Origin: Variovorax ginsengisoli
GTDB taxonomy: Bacteria > Pseudomonadota > Gammaproteobacteria > Burkholderiales > Burkholderiaceae_C
Direction: 5' to 3'
NCBI RefSeq assembly: GCF_006438845.1
Contig: NZ_RCZJ01000001.1
Span: 1,054,001-1,118,000 of the forward strand
DNA length: 64,000 bases
The notes under the pieces were generated by a model. It worked only from the letters and a program-made list of their open reading frames with translations. It did no database searches and had not been told where the DNA came from. The stretch's first letter is position 1; each line of letters opens with the position of its first letter. The position numbers and the translations under genes were made by a program. Of the stretch, positions 9,497-17,769 are shown piece by piece.

Positions 9497-9520
9497 TGGA
9501 AATAGTTTCCATAGTGGAAA
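9497..9520. promoter_or_regulatory. IclR-type operator, three alternating half-sites
   Basis: TGGAAATAGTTTCCA at 9497-9511 differs at one base from the E. coli IclR consensus TGGAAATNATTTCCA. A second palindrome, TTTCCATAGTGGAAA (9506-9520), shares its left arm with the first. The site lies between the divergent dctP operon and the iclR-family gene, so the adjacent regulator is the natural ligand and both promoters could be controlled. Confidence 0.75.
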
Positions 9521-9583
9521 CCCTTTGACTCTTCTTGATACAGTGGCGCCCCCGCCTTCTCTTTCCAACCCTGAGAAATTCCG

Positions 9584-10369
9584 ATGAGCAGCATCCTGGA
9601 GCGCAGCTTCAAAGTCCTCGAACACCTGGCGGCCCATCCGGAAGGCAAAGCCCTGTCGGCCCTGGCCTCGGCCATGGACATGCCGCTGAGCGCCACGCAC
9701 CGCCTCCTGTCGGAACTCATCCGCTGCGGCTATGTGCGGCAGGACCAGAGCCACGGCGACTACATGCTCACCATCAAGATGGTGTCGCTGGGCCTCGGCT
9801 TTCTGAGTGCGAGCGGCATCGTCGACATCGCGCAGCCGCTGCTCGACCGGCTCGCCATCGATTCCGGAGAACTTGTGCGCTTGGGCGTGGTCGACGGCGA
9901 CGCGCTGACCTTCGTCGCCAAAGCGCAGGGCGCCACGCGTGGACTGCGGTACGACCCGGACATGGGCCTGTCCGTCAACCTCTCCTGCAGTTCGGCCGGC
10001 CACGCGTGGCTCTCGACGATGAGCGACGAGCGCGCGCTGGCGTTGGTGTCCGCCCAGGGCTTCGGCAAGCCGGAAGATTTCGGGCCGCGCGCCCCGACCT
10101 CGGTCAAGGCACTGCTGGCGCACATCGAGGCCACCCGCGAGCGCGGCTTCAGCATGATCGTCGAAGTGTTTGCGCCCGCCATGACGGCCATGGCGGCGCC
10201 GATCCGCAATGGCGCCGGGACCGTCGTCGGCGTCGTCACGATCGCCGGGCCGATGGTGCGGCTGACCGAAGAGCGCATGTTCGCGCTCGGTCCCGCACTG
10301 CTCGCCACCACCGAGCAACTCGCTCTCTCGAGCGGCGCCTCCGCCCTGCTCAGCCGGCGCGTCGCCTGA
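9584..10369 (+). CDS. IclR family transcriptional regulator
   Basis: A 261-residue regulator. A winged helix-turn-helix occupies about residues 1-65 (SILERSFKVLEHLAAHPEGK, then LSATHRLLSELIRCGYV), followed by the IclR effector-binding GAF-like domain with VRLGVVDGDALTFVAKAQG. SCSSAGHAWLSTMSDE and the family's closing GVVTIAGPMVRLTEERM are also visible. It is divergent from the dctP-aroQ-dctQM operon and separated from it by 158 bases carrying IclR-type palindromes, so it very likely controls that transporter in response to its substrate. Confidence 0.93.
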   Translation: MSSILERSFKVLEHLAAHPEGKALSALASAMDMPLSATHRLLSELIRCGYVRQDQSHGDYMLTIKMVSLGLGFLSASGIVDIAQPLLDRLAIDSGELVRLGVVDGDALTFVAKAQGATRGLRYDPDMGLSVNLSCSSAGHAWLSTMSDERALALVSAQGFGKPEDFGPRAPTSVKALLAHIEATRERGFSMIVEVFAPAMTAMAAPIRNGAGTVVGVVTIAGPMVRLTEERMFALGPALLATTEQLALSSGASALLSRRVA

Positions 10370-10393
10370 GGCCCCTTGCGATCGGTGCGCACG

Positions 10394-11410
10394 TCACTTG
10401 CGCAGTTTTGCCAGTTCGGCCATCAGGTCGGCGAGTGTCGTTTCACCGACGCTGGCGCTGTACTTGGCGATCACCGGCTTGATCCGCTCGCGCAGCTTGG
10501 CCTGCTCCGCGGGCGGCAATTCGGTGACCTGCATGCCGGCCTTCTTCAACTCGTTGAGCTGCGACGCCGCGAGTTCGCGGGACACGGTGCGCTGGTACTG
10601 GCCCGCCTCTAGCGCGGCCGACTGGATGATCTGGCGCTCGGCGGCACCGAGCGTGTCCCACAGCTTCTTGCTGATGATCACGGACTGCGGGTTGTACTGG
10701 TGGTTGGTCAAGGCCAGGTGCTTCTGCACTTCGGCGAAGCGGTTGGCCAGGATCACACTCACCGGATTTTCCTGGCCGTCCACGGCGCGCTGCTCCAGCG
10801 CGGCGTAGAGCTCGGGGAATGCCAGCGGCGTCGGGTTGGCGTCCAGCGCCTTGACCCAGTCGATGTTGATGGGGCTCGGGATCACGCGCAGCTTGAGTCC
10901 TGCAATGTCCTCGACCTTCAGGATCGGACGCTTGCTGTTGGTCAGGCTGCGAAAGCCGAGCTCCCAGTAGGCCAGGCCGATGATGCCCTTGTCGGCCAGC
11001 TTGGCATGCAGCCCGGAGCCGAATGGCCCGTCGACCACGGCATCAACTTCGCGCGACGTGGCGAACAGAAAAGGAAAGTCGTAGATCGCGAATTCCTTGA
11101 CCTGCGCGGCCAGGATGCCTGAATTGAGCACGGTCATTTCGATGGTGCCGCCCTGCACCGCCGACACGGTCTGTGCATCGCCGCCCAGCACGCCCCCCGG
11201 AAACAGCGTCACCTTGATCTTGCCACCCGACTTGGCGCCCACCAGCTCTGCGAATTTCTCGCCACCCATCACTGCAGGATGACCCTTCGGGTTCTGCAGC
11301 CCGACCTTGATCGTGCGTTCCTTGATGTCCTGCGCCGAAGCGACGCCGGTCGCCAGGAGGCTCAGCGCCGCCACGGCTGCACCCAGCGTGCGAATGAAAG
11401 AACGGCTCAT
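10394..11410 (-). CDS. Second TRAP transporter periplasmic binding protein (DctP family), solitary
   Basis: A 338-residue secreted solute receptor, related to the dctP product at 8418-9425 (shared blocks such as YWELGFRSLTNSKRPI, the LKLRVIPSP segment, and ALEQRAVDGQENPVSVILAN). The signal peptide MSRSFIRTLGAAVAALSLLA ends near VASAQ. ATG 11410 has GGAGAC eight bases upstream; the longer ORF start is unlikely. No permease genes accompany it, so it may feed the DctQM encoded 3 kb away or be an extra receptor with a different ligand. A perfect palindrome lies 46-59 bases before the start codon. Confidence 0.92.
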   Translation of the reverse strand: MSRSFIRTLGAAVAALSLLATGVASAQDIKERTIKVGLQNPKGHPAVMGGEKFAELVGAKSGGKIKVTLFPGGVLGGDAQTVSAVQGGTIEMTVLNSGILAAQVKEFAIYDFPFLFATSREVDAVVDGPFGSGLHAKLADKGIIGLAYWELGFRSLTNSKRPILKVEDIAGLKLRVIPSPINIDWVKALDANPTPLAFPELYAALEQRAVDGQENPVSVILANRFAEVQKHLALTNHQYNPQSVIISKKLWDTLGAAERQIIQSAALEAGQYQRTVSRELAASQLNELKKAGMQVTELPPAEQAKLRERIKPVIAKYSASVGETTLADLMAELAKLRK

Positions 11411-11455
11411 TTGATTTGTCTCCTTGATGGCGGATCGCGCAGCGGCGAATAATGT

Positions 11456-11469
11456 ACGAACTAGTTCGT
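11456..11469. promoter_or_regulatory. Perfect palindrome, probable TetR operator
   Basis: ACGAACTAGTTCGT is a perfect 14-bp palindrome 46-59 bases upstream of the solitary dctP start and just downstream of the tetR-family gene. On the minus strand it is followed almost at once by TACATT, a possible -10 element. The form fits a TetR dimer site, so the neighbouring regulator probably represses dctP. Confidence 0.65.
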
Positions 11470-11523
11470 TTGCACAGCCCGGGGTTTTCCCTGGCGATGG
11501 CAACGCCCGCCTCGCGCAAGCCG

Positions 11524-12195
11524 TCAGAGGCGCACGTAGCGCACCATCATCTCGGCGATGGCATCGCGCCGCGCGGCAAGGGCGCTGCGCGAGTCGAGGT
11601 CGCGCTTGAAGATCAGCGAGAAGGTGTGGCGGTTGGAGACATTGAAAAAGCTCAGCGCGCTGATCGACATGTGCAGGTCGACGGGGTCGATGCCCGCGCG
11701 AAACACCTTGGCCGCCACGCCGCGCTCGTACACCGCGCGCACCGCGTCGATGGCCGGCACGTTCAGCTGCTGGATGCTCTTGCTCTGGGCCAGGAATTCG
11801 CCGCGATGAATGTTCTCGTTCATCACGAGCCGGATGAAATCCGGATTGGCGAGCTGGTAGTCGACCGTGAACTCGACCAGCTTGCGCAGCGCCGGCTCGG
11901 GCGCCAGGTCTTCCAGGTGGAGCTGGGCCTCGATGGTCCGGATGCGGCTGTATGACTGCTCCAGCACCGCGCGGTAGAGCGCTTCCTTGCTGCCGAAGTA
12001 GTAATAAATCATCCGCTTGGAGGTCCGCGTGGCCTCGGCGATGACGTCGATGCGCGCGCCCGCCAGCCCCTTCTCCGCAAACTCGCGGGTGGCGATCTCG
12101 ATGATGTCCGCGGTAGTGCGCTCGGGGTCGTTGGTGCGCTCGAGTTTGGCGCGGGTCGGCTTCTTACCAAGGGGCGTCGGGGGCGCGGTCGTCAT
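11524..12195 (-). CDS. TetR/AcrR family transcriptional regulator
   Basis: A 223-residue repressor-type protein. The DNA-binding domain spans about residues 25-75 (ADIIEIATREFAEKGLAGAR, then TRTSKRMIYYYFGSKEALYR). The rest is an alpha-helical ligand-binding domain containing NPDFIRLVMNENIHRG, which resembles the TetR group found near aromatic and TRAP transport genes. A basic N-terminal tail of about 20 residues precedes the HTH. The gene sits between scoB and the solitary dctP, all on the minus strand; the palindrome right after it suggests that it controls dctP. Confidence 0.92.
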   Translation of the reverse strand: MTTAPPTPLGKKPTRAKLERTNDPERTTADIIEIATREFAEKGLAGARIDVIAEATRTSKRMIYYYFGSKEALYRAVLEQSYSRIRTIEAQLHLEDLAPEPALRKLVEFTVDYQLANPDFIRLVMNENIHRGEFLAQSKSIQQLNVPAIDAVRAVYERGVAAKVFRAGIDPVDLHMSISALSFFNVSNRHTFSLIFKRDLDSRSALAARRDAIAEMMVRYVRL

Positions 12196-12264
12196 GGCGG
12201 CAGTTTAAGGACCTGCGCGCACCCCAGGCCCGGCGGCCCTCCGAGCCGCGGGCATGCAGGCGCC

Positions 12265-12903
12265 TCAGCGGACGAGCTTGACGCCGGTCTTGGCCTGCAG
12301 CGCCTCGAAGGTCACGCCGTCGGCCAGTTCGACGAGCTTCAGGCCCTCGGGCGTCACATCGAGCACGGCGAGGTCGGTGATGATGCGGTTGACCACGCCC
12401 ACGCCTGTGAGAGGCAGCGTGCATTCCTCGAGGATCTTCAGGTCCTCGGTGCCGTCCTTCTTCTTCGCGACGTGCTCCATCAGCACGATGACGCGCTTCA
12501 CGCCGGCCACGAGGTCCATCGCCCCGCCCATGCCCTTGACCATCTTGCCGGGGATCATCCAGTTGGCGAGATCGCCCTTGGCGCTCACCTGCATGGCGCC
12601 GAGGATCGACAGGTTGATCTTGCCGCCGCGGATCATCGCGAAGCTGTCGTGGCTGCCGAAGATGGCGCTGCCCGGAAGCGTGGTCACCGTCTGCTTTCCG
12701 GCGTTGATGAGGTCGGCGTCGACCGCGTCCTCGGTCGGGAACGGGCCGATCCCCAGCATGCCGTTCTCGCTCTGCAGCCAGACTTCCTTGTCGCCGGTGT
12801 GGTTCGCCACCAGCGTCGGGATGCCGATGCCCAGGTTGACGTAGAAGCCGTCTTCGAGTTCTTGCGCGGCACGGGCCGCCATCTGGTCTTGGGTCCAGGG
12901 CAT
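12265..12903 (-). CDS. scoB: 3-oxoacid CoA-transferase, subunit B
   Basis: A 212-residue beta subunit of a succinyl-CoA:3-ketoacid CoA-transferase. It activates acetoacetate or 3-oxoadipate with CoA from succinyl-CoA. The catalytic glutamate lies in [12 protein letters not shown], and [33 protein letters not shown] and [15 protein letters not shown] are typical. It starts one base after the scoA stop, with a GAGGGAG ribosome site inside scoA. Sequence alone does not separate ScoB from PcaJ; the nearby aroQ and TRAP genes make a beta-ketoadipate role possible. Confidence 0.92.
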   Translation of the reverse strand: MPWTQDQMAARAAQELEDGFYVNLGIGIPTLVANHTGDKEVWLQSENGMLGIGPFPTEDAVDADLINAGKQTVTTLPGSAIFGSHDSFAMIRGGKINLSILGAMQVSAKGDLANWMIPGKMVKGMGGAMDLVAGVKRVIVLMEHVAKKKDGTEDLKILEECTLPLTGVGVVNRIITDLAVLDVTPEGLKLVELADGVTFEALQAKTGVKLVR

Positions 12904-12904
12904 G

Positions 12905-13729
12905 TCAGGCTCCCTCTTTCTTGTTGGCGACGTTCGCGGGGACTTTGGGGACAGGCACTTCGTCGATGACCGCAGCTTGCGCGATCACGGCCTGCGCCTC
13001 GACCTTGGCGGCCTCGACATCGACCGGCGCCGCGGCGCTCACGGTGCGCTTTTCGATGCGCTTCTCGGGCGTGGCGTTGAGCACGATGCGGTGCACGTAA
13101 ATGCCCGGCAAATGGATGTCGTCGGGGGCCAGCTCGCCGACTTCGACGATCTTCTCGACCTCGACGATGCAAACCTTCCCCGCCATGGCGGCCGCCGGGT
13201 TGAAGTTGCGCGCCGTCAGGCGAAAGCGCAGGTTGCCCGACTTGTCGGCCACGTCGGCCTTGACCAGCGCCACGTCGGGAACGATGGAGCGCTCCATCAC
13301 GTACGTTTCGCCGTCGAAGTCGCGGAGCTCCTTGCCTTCGGCCACCAGCGTGCCGACACCGGTCTTGGTGAAGAAGGCCGGGATGCCGGCACCGCCGGCC
13401 CGCAGCTTTTCGGCCAGCGTGCCCTGCGGCGTGAATTCCAGCTCGAGTTCGTTGGCCAGGTACTGCCGCTCGAACTCCTTGTTCTCGCCGACGTAGCTGG
13501 CGATCATCTTCTTGATCTGCCGCGTCTCCAGCAGCTTGCCGAGGCCGAAGCCGTCGACGCCCGCGTTGTTCGAGACGACGGTCAGGTTTTGCACATTGCT
13601 TTCCTTGAGCGCATCGATCAGCGCTTCGGGAATGCCGCACAGGCCGAAGCCGCCGACAGCGAGCATCTGGTCGTCGGCGACGACGCCGGCCAGCGCCTCC
13701 TTGGCGGAGGCATAGATCTTGTTCACCAT
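12905..13729 (-). CDS. scoA: 3-oxoacid CoA-transferase, subunit A
   Basis: A 274-residue alpha subunit partnering scoB. The N-terminal CoA-binding signature is [20 protein letters not shown], followed by [32 protein letters not shown] and [20 protein letters not shown] mark the rest of the fold. ATG 13729 has AAGGA eight bases upstream; an earlier in-frame start at 13771 is less likely. The family is usually about 230 residues. Here some 40 extra residues follow EKRIEKRTV, rich in Ala, Val, Pro and Lys and apparently without fold. A long palindrome lies just upstream, shared with the divergent PAS-LuxR regulator. Confidence 0.92.
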   Translation of the reverse strand: MVNKIYASAKEALAGVVADDQMLAVGGFGLCGIPEALIDALKESNVQNLTVVSNNAGVDGFGLGKLLETRQIKKMIASYVGENKEFERQYLANELELEFTPQGTLAEKLRAGGAGIPAFFTKTGVGTLVAEGKELRDFDGETYVMERSIVPDVALVKADVADKSGNLRFRLTARNFNPAAAMAGKVCIVEVEKIVEVGELAPDDIHLPGIYVHRIVLNATPEKRIEKRTVSAAAPVDVEAAKVEAQAVIAQAAVIDEVPVPKVPANVANKKEGA

Positions 13730-13783
13730 GGGTCGTGATCCTTGCGAGATGGAGGGGATGAATGCAGGCAACAGCCTCGGACG

Positions 13784-13809
13784 ATACTACGTACCCACAT
13801 ACGTAGTAT
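13784..13809. promoter_or_regulatory. Perfect 10-bp inverted repeat, probable operator of the PAS-LuxR regulator
   Basis: ATACTACGTA-N6-TACGTAGTAT (spacer CCCACA) is a perfect inverted repeat between the divergent scoA and luxR-type genes. It ends only six bases before the regulator's ATG, leaving no room for a Shine-Dalgarno sequence. A binding protein here would block the regulator's own transcription and could control scoAB as well. Confidence 0.7.
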
Positions 13810-13815
13810 TTCGTA

Positions 13816-14415
13816 ATGGAGACACCTGAGCCCATCGCCGCCCACGGCACCGGACCGATCGACTACCGCGCCGCCTTCGAGCACGCACCGGTCGGCATGG
13901 TGCTGTCGCGCAACCGCACGATGCTCGACTGCAACCAGCGCCTGTGCGAGATGTTCGGCACCGCACGCGACGCGCTCATCGGCCGCTCTTTCCAGGTGCT
14001 CTACCCGAGCGTGGCCGAATTCGAACGCATCGGCAGGCGCATGGTGCCGATCCTCAACCACGGCGGCCGCTATGCGGACAACCGGATGATGCGGCGTCTC
14101 GGCGATCTGCATGGCGCCTTCGCCGGCGAGACCTTCTGGTGCCACGTCACCGGCCATGCGCTCAATCGCGCGGCGCCGCACGAGGCCGGCATCTGGACAT
14201 TCGAGGACCTCGGCTCCCGGCGCAGTGCCAAGGCCGCCCTCACCCCTCGCGAGCGCGAGGTGGCGGCGCAGGTGATGCAGGGGCTGACATCGAAGGAGAT
14301 CGGCCGCGTGCTGGGCATCAGCCATCGCACGGTCGAGCTCCACCGCGCCCGACTCATGCGCAAGTACACCGCAGCCACCACCGCTGAATTGGTCCAGAAG
14401 CTCATGGCGGGCTGA
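13816..14415 (+). CDS. PAS domain-containing LuxR family transcriptional regulator
   Basis: A 199-residue regulator. Residues 16-130 form a PAS sensor (YRAAFEHAPVGMVLSRNRTM, then CNQRLCEMFG, and a core with VLYPSVAEFERIGRRM). Residues 138-199 are a LuxR-type HTH (LTPREREVAAQVMQGLTSKE, ISHRTVELHRARLMRKY). There is no phosphoacceptor receiver domain, so the PAS domain is presumably the input. It is divergent from scoAB with a perfect inverted repeat between them and probably controls ketone-body or ketoadipate use. ATG 13816 keeps the whole PAS domain but has no ribosome binding site, so leaderless translation is possible. Confidence 0.9.
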   Translation: METPEPIAAHGTGPIDYRAAFEHAPVGMVLSRNRTMLDCNQRLCEMFGTARDALIGRSFQVLYPSVAEFERIGRRMVPILNHGGRYADNRMMRRLGDLHGAFAGETFWCHVTGHALNRAAPHEAGIWTFEDLGSRRSAKAALTPREREVAAQVMQGLTSKEIGRVLGISHRTVELHRARLMRKYTAATTAELVQKLMAG

Positions 14416-14569
14416 GCCATGGAACCGTCAGAGCGCCGGGGGGCGAGATCGGGACGAGTTGGCATCGTCCGACAGCCGCATACGCCATGTAGCCAATTGT
14501 TGCGGTGCTGGGAGGTGGCTAGATTTGCTGGCAAGTCGCGTCGCTCGCTCCTCTTTTTCCTCTTCAGCC

Positions 14570-14806
14570 ATGCTCACCACTGCCCAGAAAGCCGACATCC
14601 TCCGCAAGAGCGGTTGTGCGGTGCCAATTGCCGAAGAACCATCGACGGCATGGAGCCACGCGGTCGACACGCTGTTCGTTGAGTACGTGGCGGCGCGAGC
14701 GGCCAAGAGCCTGCGGGATGCGGAGGAAGCGCGACAGCTCGACCGTCTGCGCTGCATGTCGGCGACAAGCCACAGCGGTTTCGGCGCGCCGACGCAGTTC
14801 GCCTGA
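14570..14806 (+). CDS. Small protein of unknown function
   Basis: A 78-residue ORF beginning MLTTAQKADILRKSGCAVP, with a charged helical middle (VEYVAARAAKSLRDAEEARQ) and no signal peptide or membrane segment. I recognise no family. It fills the space between the PAS-LuxR gene and the convergent RNase HI-like gene. The reading frame shows plausible codon use from the ATG at 14570 onward; the 37 residues that an upstream start at 14459 would add look non-coding. Existence is moderately supported only. Confidence 0.45.
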   Translation: MLTTAQKADILRKSGCAVPIAEEPSTAWSHAVDTLFVEYVAARAAKSLRDAEEARQLDRLRCMSATSHSGFGAPTQFA

Positions 14807-14842
14807 GCGTCGGTCGACTTCGCCTTGCGTGCGCCGGCGCGG

Positions 14843-15301
14843 TTAGCGTCGCCGGCGCTTGGGCACGCTGGCCGGCTTGACCGAAAGCCCCAACGCTGCG
14901 CGCGCCAGCGCATCCGCCTCACCGTTGCGGTGGCGCGGAATCCATCGAAGTTCCAGCCGCTCGAAGTCGCCCATCAGCAAGCGCGCCGCATCCAAAGGGG
15001 CCGCCAGTCGCGCGACCGGACGCACGGGCGTGCCGACGAGCTGTTCGACGACCACGCTGTTGTCGCAGTACAGCGTCACCGCCGTCGCCCCCTGGCGCTT
15101 GGCTTCTCGCAACGCGTCGGTCAGCGCCATGAGCTCGGCCTCGTTGTTGCACCCCCGCTCGTTGCTGACTCTCGAGATGGCGTGGCGCGTGCCGTCAGGC
15201 GCGAGCAGAACGGCGCCGATGCCCATGCGGCCCGGATTGGGCACCGCACTGCCGTCGCTGTGGACGACCCAGGGCTGGCTGGTGCTGACCTCGGAGTTCA
15301 T
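14843..15301 (-). CDS. Ribonuclease HI-like protein
   Basis: A 152-residue RNase H-fold protein that probably cuts the RNA strand of RNA-DNA hybrids. The four acidic active-site residues are present: Asp16 in VHSDGSAVPNPGRMG, Glu56 in NNEAELMAL, Asp80 in LYCDNSVVV and Asp130 in HRNGEADALAR. It lacks the basic handle region of E. coli RnhA and resembles the reverse-transcriptase-like RNase H group, so it is probably not the main housekeeping rnhA. The basic tail (PKRRRR) could bind nucleic acid. ATG 15301 lies 78 bases from the divergent DedA-rhodanese gene. Confidence 0.85.
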   Translation of the reverse strand: MNSEVSTSQPWVVHSDGSAVPNPGRMGIGAVLLAPDGTRHAISRVSNERGCNNEAELMALTDALREAKRQGATAVTLYCDNSVVVEQLVGTPVRPVARLAAPLDAARLLMGDFERLELRWIPRHRNGEADALARAALGLSVKPASVPKRRRR

Positions 15302-15379
15302 TCGGCAGAAGCTACCACCAATGCATGGGCGCATGGCCCCGCTTGCTACGCACGACGCACGAGCGGTTAGATTGACCGC

Positions 15380-16318
15380 ATGAACGAACTGTTGTCCCTG
15401 GCCACCGAGCGCGGTGTCATGGTGGTCTTTCTGGCCACGTTGGCGGCGCGCTTGGGGGCGCCGGTGCCGGCATCTGCCGTCCTCGTGGTGGCGGGTGGGC
15501 TCGCATCGATGGGGCAGATCTCGCTCTGGGCCATCGTGGCGGTCTCGCTGGCGGGCAACCTGCTCGGGGATGCGGCCTGGTTCTATGCCGGACGCCGCTT
15601 CGGCCATCGCATCATGCGGCTGCTCTGCAAGGTCTCGCTCTCGCCCGACACCTGCGTCCGGCAAAGCGAATCGCTCATCACGCGTTGGGGCGGCACCTCC
15701 CTGATCGCGGCCAAGTTCGTCCCAGGCGTGTCGGTGGTGGCGCCGCCGATGGCCGGCGCATTGCGCATGTCGACCGCGCGCTTTCTCGGTTTCGACACGC
15801 TGGCGGCGGCCATCTGGTCGGCCGCTTTCCTCGCACCGGGCTGGCTTTTCAGCAGCCAGATCCAGCAAGTGCTCGAGGCGATGGCCGAAGCCGGCGTGGC
15901 CGCGCTGCTGGTGCTCCTGCTCGCGGTCGGTGCCGGGCTCGGTCTGCGCTACTGGCGCCGCCGGGCCATGCTGATGCAGATCGACATCCCGCGCATCGGT
16001 GTGGACGAGTTGATCGGCCTGTTGGACTCGAACAAGCCGCCGCTGTTGATCGACGTGCGCTCGCAAGCGGGGGCCGAACTCGAGCCGCGCCGCATCCCCG
16101 GCTCGATCGTGATGCGCCTGGCGGACCTGCGGAAACACCGCGGCATTCCCGACCTGCCGCGCGACCGCGACATCGTCGTGTACTGCGACTGTCCGAACGA
16201 GGTGACTGCGGCCTTGGCTGCAAGGCTGCTTGCCGAGGAAGGCCTGACGCTGGCGCGCCCTCTGGCCGGCGGCCTCGACGCATGGCTGGCCACCGGCCGG
16301 CCGACCGAGCACGGCTGA
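15380..16318 (+). CDS. DedA family membrane protein fused to a rhodanese domain
   Basis: A 312-residue two-part protein. Residues 1-195 are a DedA-type membrane domain with several hydrophobic segments and the blocks LAGNLLGDAAWFYAGRRFG and AKFVPGVSVVAPPMAGALRM. Residues 205-312 are a cytoplasmic rhodanese domain (VDELIGLLDSNKPPLLIDVR, then IPGSIVMRLADL) with the catalytic cysteine in VVYCDCPNEVTAA. DedA proteins are proposed lipid or proton-coupled membrane transporters; rhodanese domains carry sulfane sulfur. The fusion is seen in other proteobacteria, but what it moves is not known. Confidence 0.88.
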   Translation: MNELLSLATERGVMVVFLATLAARLGAPVPASAVLVVAGGLASMGQISLWAIVAVSLAGNLLGDAAWFYAGRRFGHRIMRLLCKVSLSPDTCVRQSESLITRWGGTSLIAAKFVPGVSVVAPPMAGALRMSTARFLGFDTLAAAIWSAAFLAPGWLFSSQIQQVLEAMAEAGVAALLVLLLAVGAGLGLRYWRRRAMLMQIDIPRIGVDELIGLLDSNKPPLLIDVRSQAGAELEPRRIPGSIVMRLADLRKHRGIPDLPRDRDIVVYCDCPNEVTAALAARLLAEEGLTLARPLAGGLDAWLATGRPTEHG

Positions 16319-16502
16319 CGCCATCGCACGGTGTAGATCGCCGCGATCGCAGCAATGCGGCAATGTCCGACTTCTCCGACGTTGACCCTGCGGAAGAATC
16401 GGCGCTGACGGGCGGCCAGCGTGGCGGTCGGTCCTAAGTTCTCAGGGGCTTTGCTTTCAAATTGCCGACCGACGTTGCGACGCGGCACGTCCATCCAATC
16501 CC

Positions 16503-17591
16503 ATGATCAGAAGCCCCATGCGCCATCTCCGTATCACTCCTCGCCGCATGGTTCCGTCCGTGCTGACCGCCCTCCTCGCCACCGGCCTCGTCGCGTGCGG
16601 CGGTGGTGGTGGCGGTGGCGGTGACTCGGCCGCCAACGGCGGCGCCGCTGCACCGGATGCGCCGGCCACGTCCGTGAGCGCTGCGCCTGCAGCCACGTCC
16701 GATGTACCCGCCTCCACCTACGCCGAGGGGTCAGACACGCTCGCGGCCTGGGCCTACCTGCAGCGCGCGCGCATCCAATGCGGTTTCGGCGCCATCGCCC
16801 AGAACGCGCAACTGGACGCTGCATCCCGCGCCCATGCAAACTACCTGATCGTCGAATCGACCGGCACGACGCCGATCGCCGGCCACGGCGAGCCGAACGT
16901 CAATAACCCCTTCTTCACCGGCAATGCGCCCAGCGACCGCGCGTTGCAGGCCGGCTACGGCCCCGACGTGGTCGAAATCCTCTCGGCATCGATCGAGGTC
17001 TATGGGCCCAACACCCGCCGAGCGCAACCGACCAGCACCGTGCGCGGTGAAAGCGCGATGCGCAGCCTGCTCAATTCAGTAGCGCACTTGAGCGCGGCGG
17101 TGTCCGGCGCACGCGTGATCGGGATCGGCGCCCAGACGTCGAGCCAAGACGAGCGCAGCACGAACACGCTCACGGTGAACCATCGCCTGGGTGCGCTGCT
17201 GGGCATGGCAGAAGGCACGCAGCTTCTGGGGGCCGGCAAGGTTGCCACGTATCCGTGCGCGGGCAGCGTCGATATCGACTACGCGTTCGCCCCGGCGACC
17301 GAAGCGCCCAACCCCTTTCCCGAGATCACCGACCGCAGGGTCGAGGTCGGGCCGCCGATCTATCTGCGTGCCGACGTGGGCGCGACACTGGCCGTCACGT
17401 CCCGCAGCCTGAAGGACGCCGCCGGCGTCGAGCAAGCCCTGCGCACCGCCGTGGGGCCCATCGCTGCGCACGAATTCTTCATGGTGCCCGCCAGCAAGCT
17501 CGCACCGGGGGCCACCTACACGGTGAACATCGCGGGTTCAGCCAACGGTGTGGCTTTCGACCGCAGCTTCAGCTTCAAGACACGGTCCTGA
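16503..17591 (+). CDS. CAP (SCP/PR-1) domain lipoprotein
   Basis: A 362-residue predicted lipoprotein. The lipobox LVAC puts the lipidated cysteine at about residue 32, followed by a Gly run and an Ala/Pro/Ser/Thr-rich linker to about residue 70. A CAP domain follows (LAAWAYLQRARIQCGFGAIA, AASRAHANYLI, with HGEPNVNNPFFTG). The C-terminal 90 residues look like a separate beta-rich domain (GATYTVNIAGSANGVAFDRS). Role unknown; CAP proteins are secreted and varied. It stands alone, with 184 bases upstream in which I see no clear promoter. Confidence 0.8.
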   Translation: MIRSPMRHLRITPRRMVPSVLTALLATGLVACGGGGGGGGDSAANGGAAAPDAPATSVSAAPAATSDVPASTYAEGSDTLAAWAYLQRARIQCGFGAIAQNAQLDAASRAHANYLIVESTGTTPIAGHGEPNVNNPFFTGNAPSDRALQAGYGPDVVEILSASIEVYGPNTRRAQPTSTVRGESAMRSLLNSVAHLSAAVSGARVIGIGAQTSSQDERSTNTLTVNHRLGALLGMAEGTQLLGAGKVATYPCAGSVDIDYAFAPATEAPNPFPEITDRRVEVGPPIYLRADVGATLAVTSRSLKDAAGVEQALRTAVGPIAAHEFFMVPASKLAPGATYTVNIAGSANGVAFDRSFSFKTRS

Positions 17592-17769
17592 TCGGGGCTC
17601 GCGCATCCCCCGCCGGCGCCGATAACGCGCGGGCTTGCGGCCACCGAGCGGGTGCGATTGTGGGCGAAGCGGAAACACAGCGCTGGCGTGCGGCGTCTTG
17701 GTGGTCAGACGGTCGATCGCCACACTCGGTGCTCCGGCAGCTCAGGCCGCCAGCTCATTTTCCCCATCG

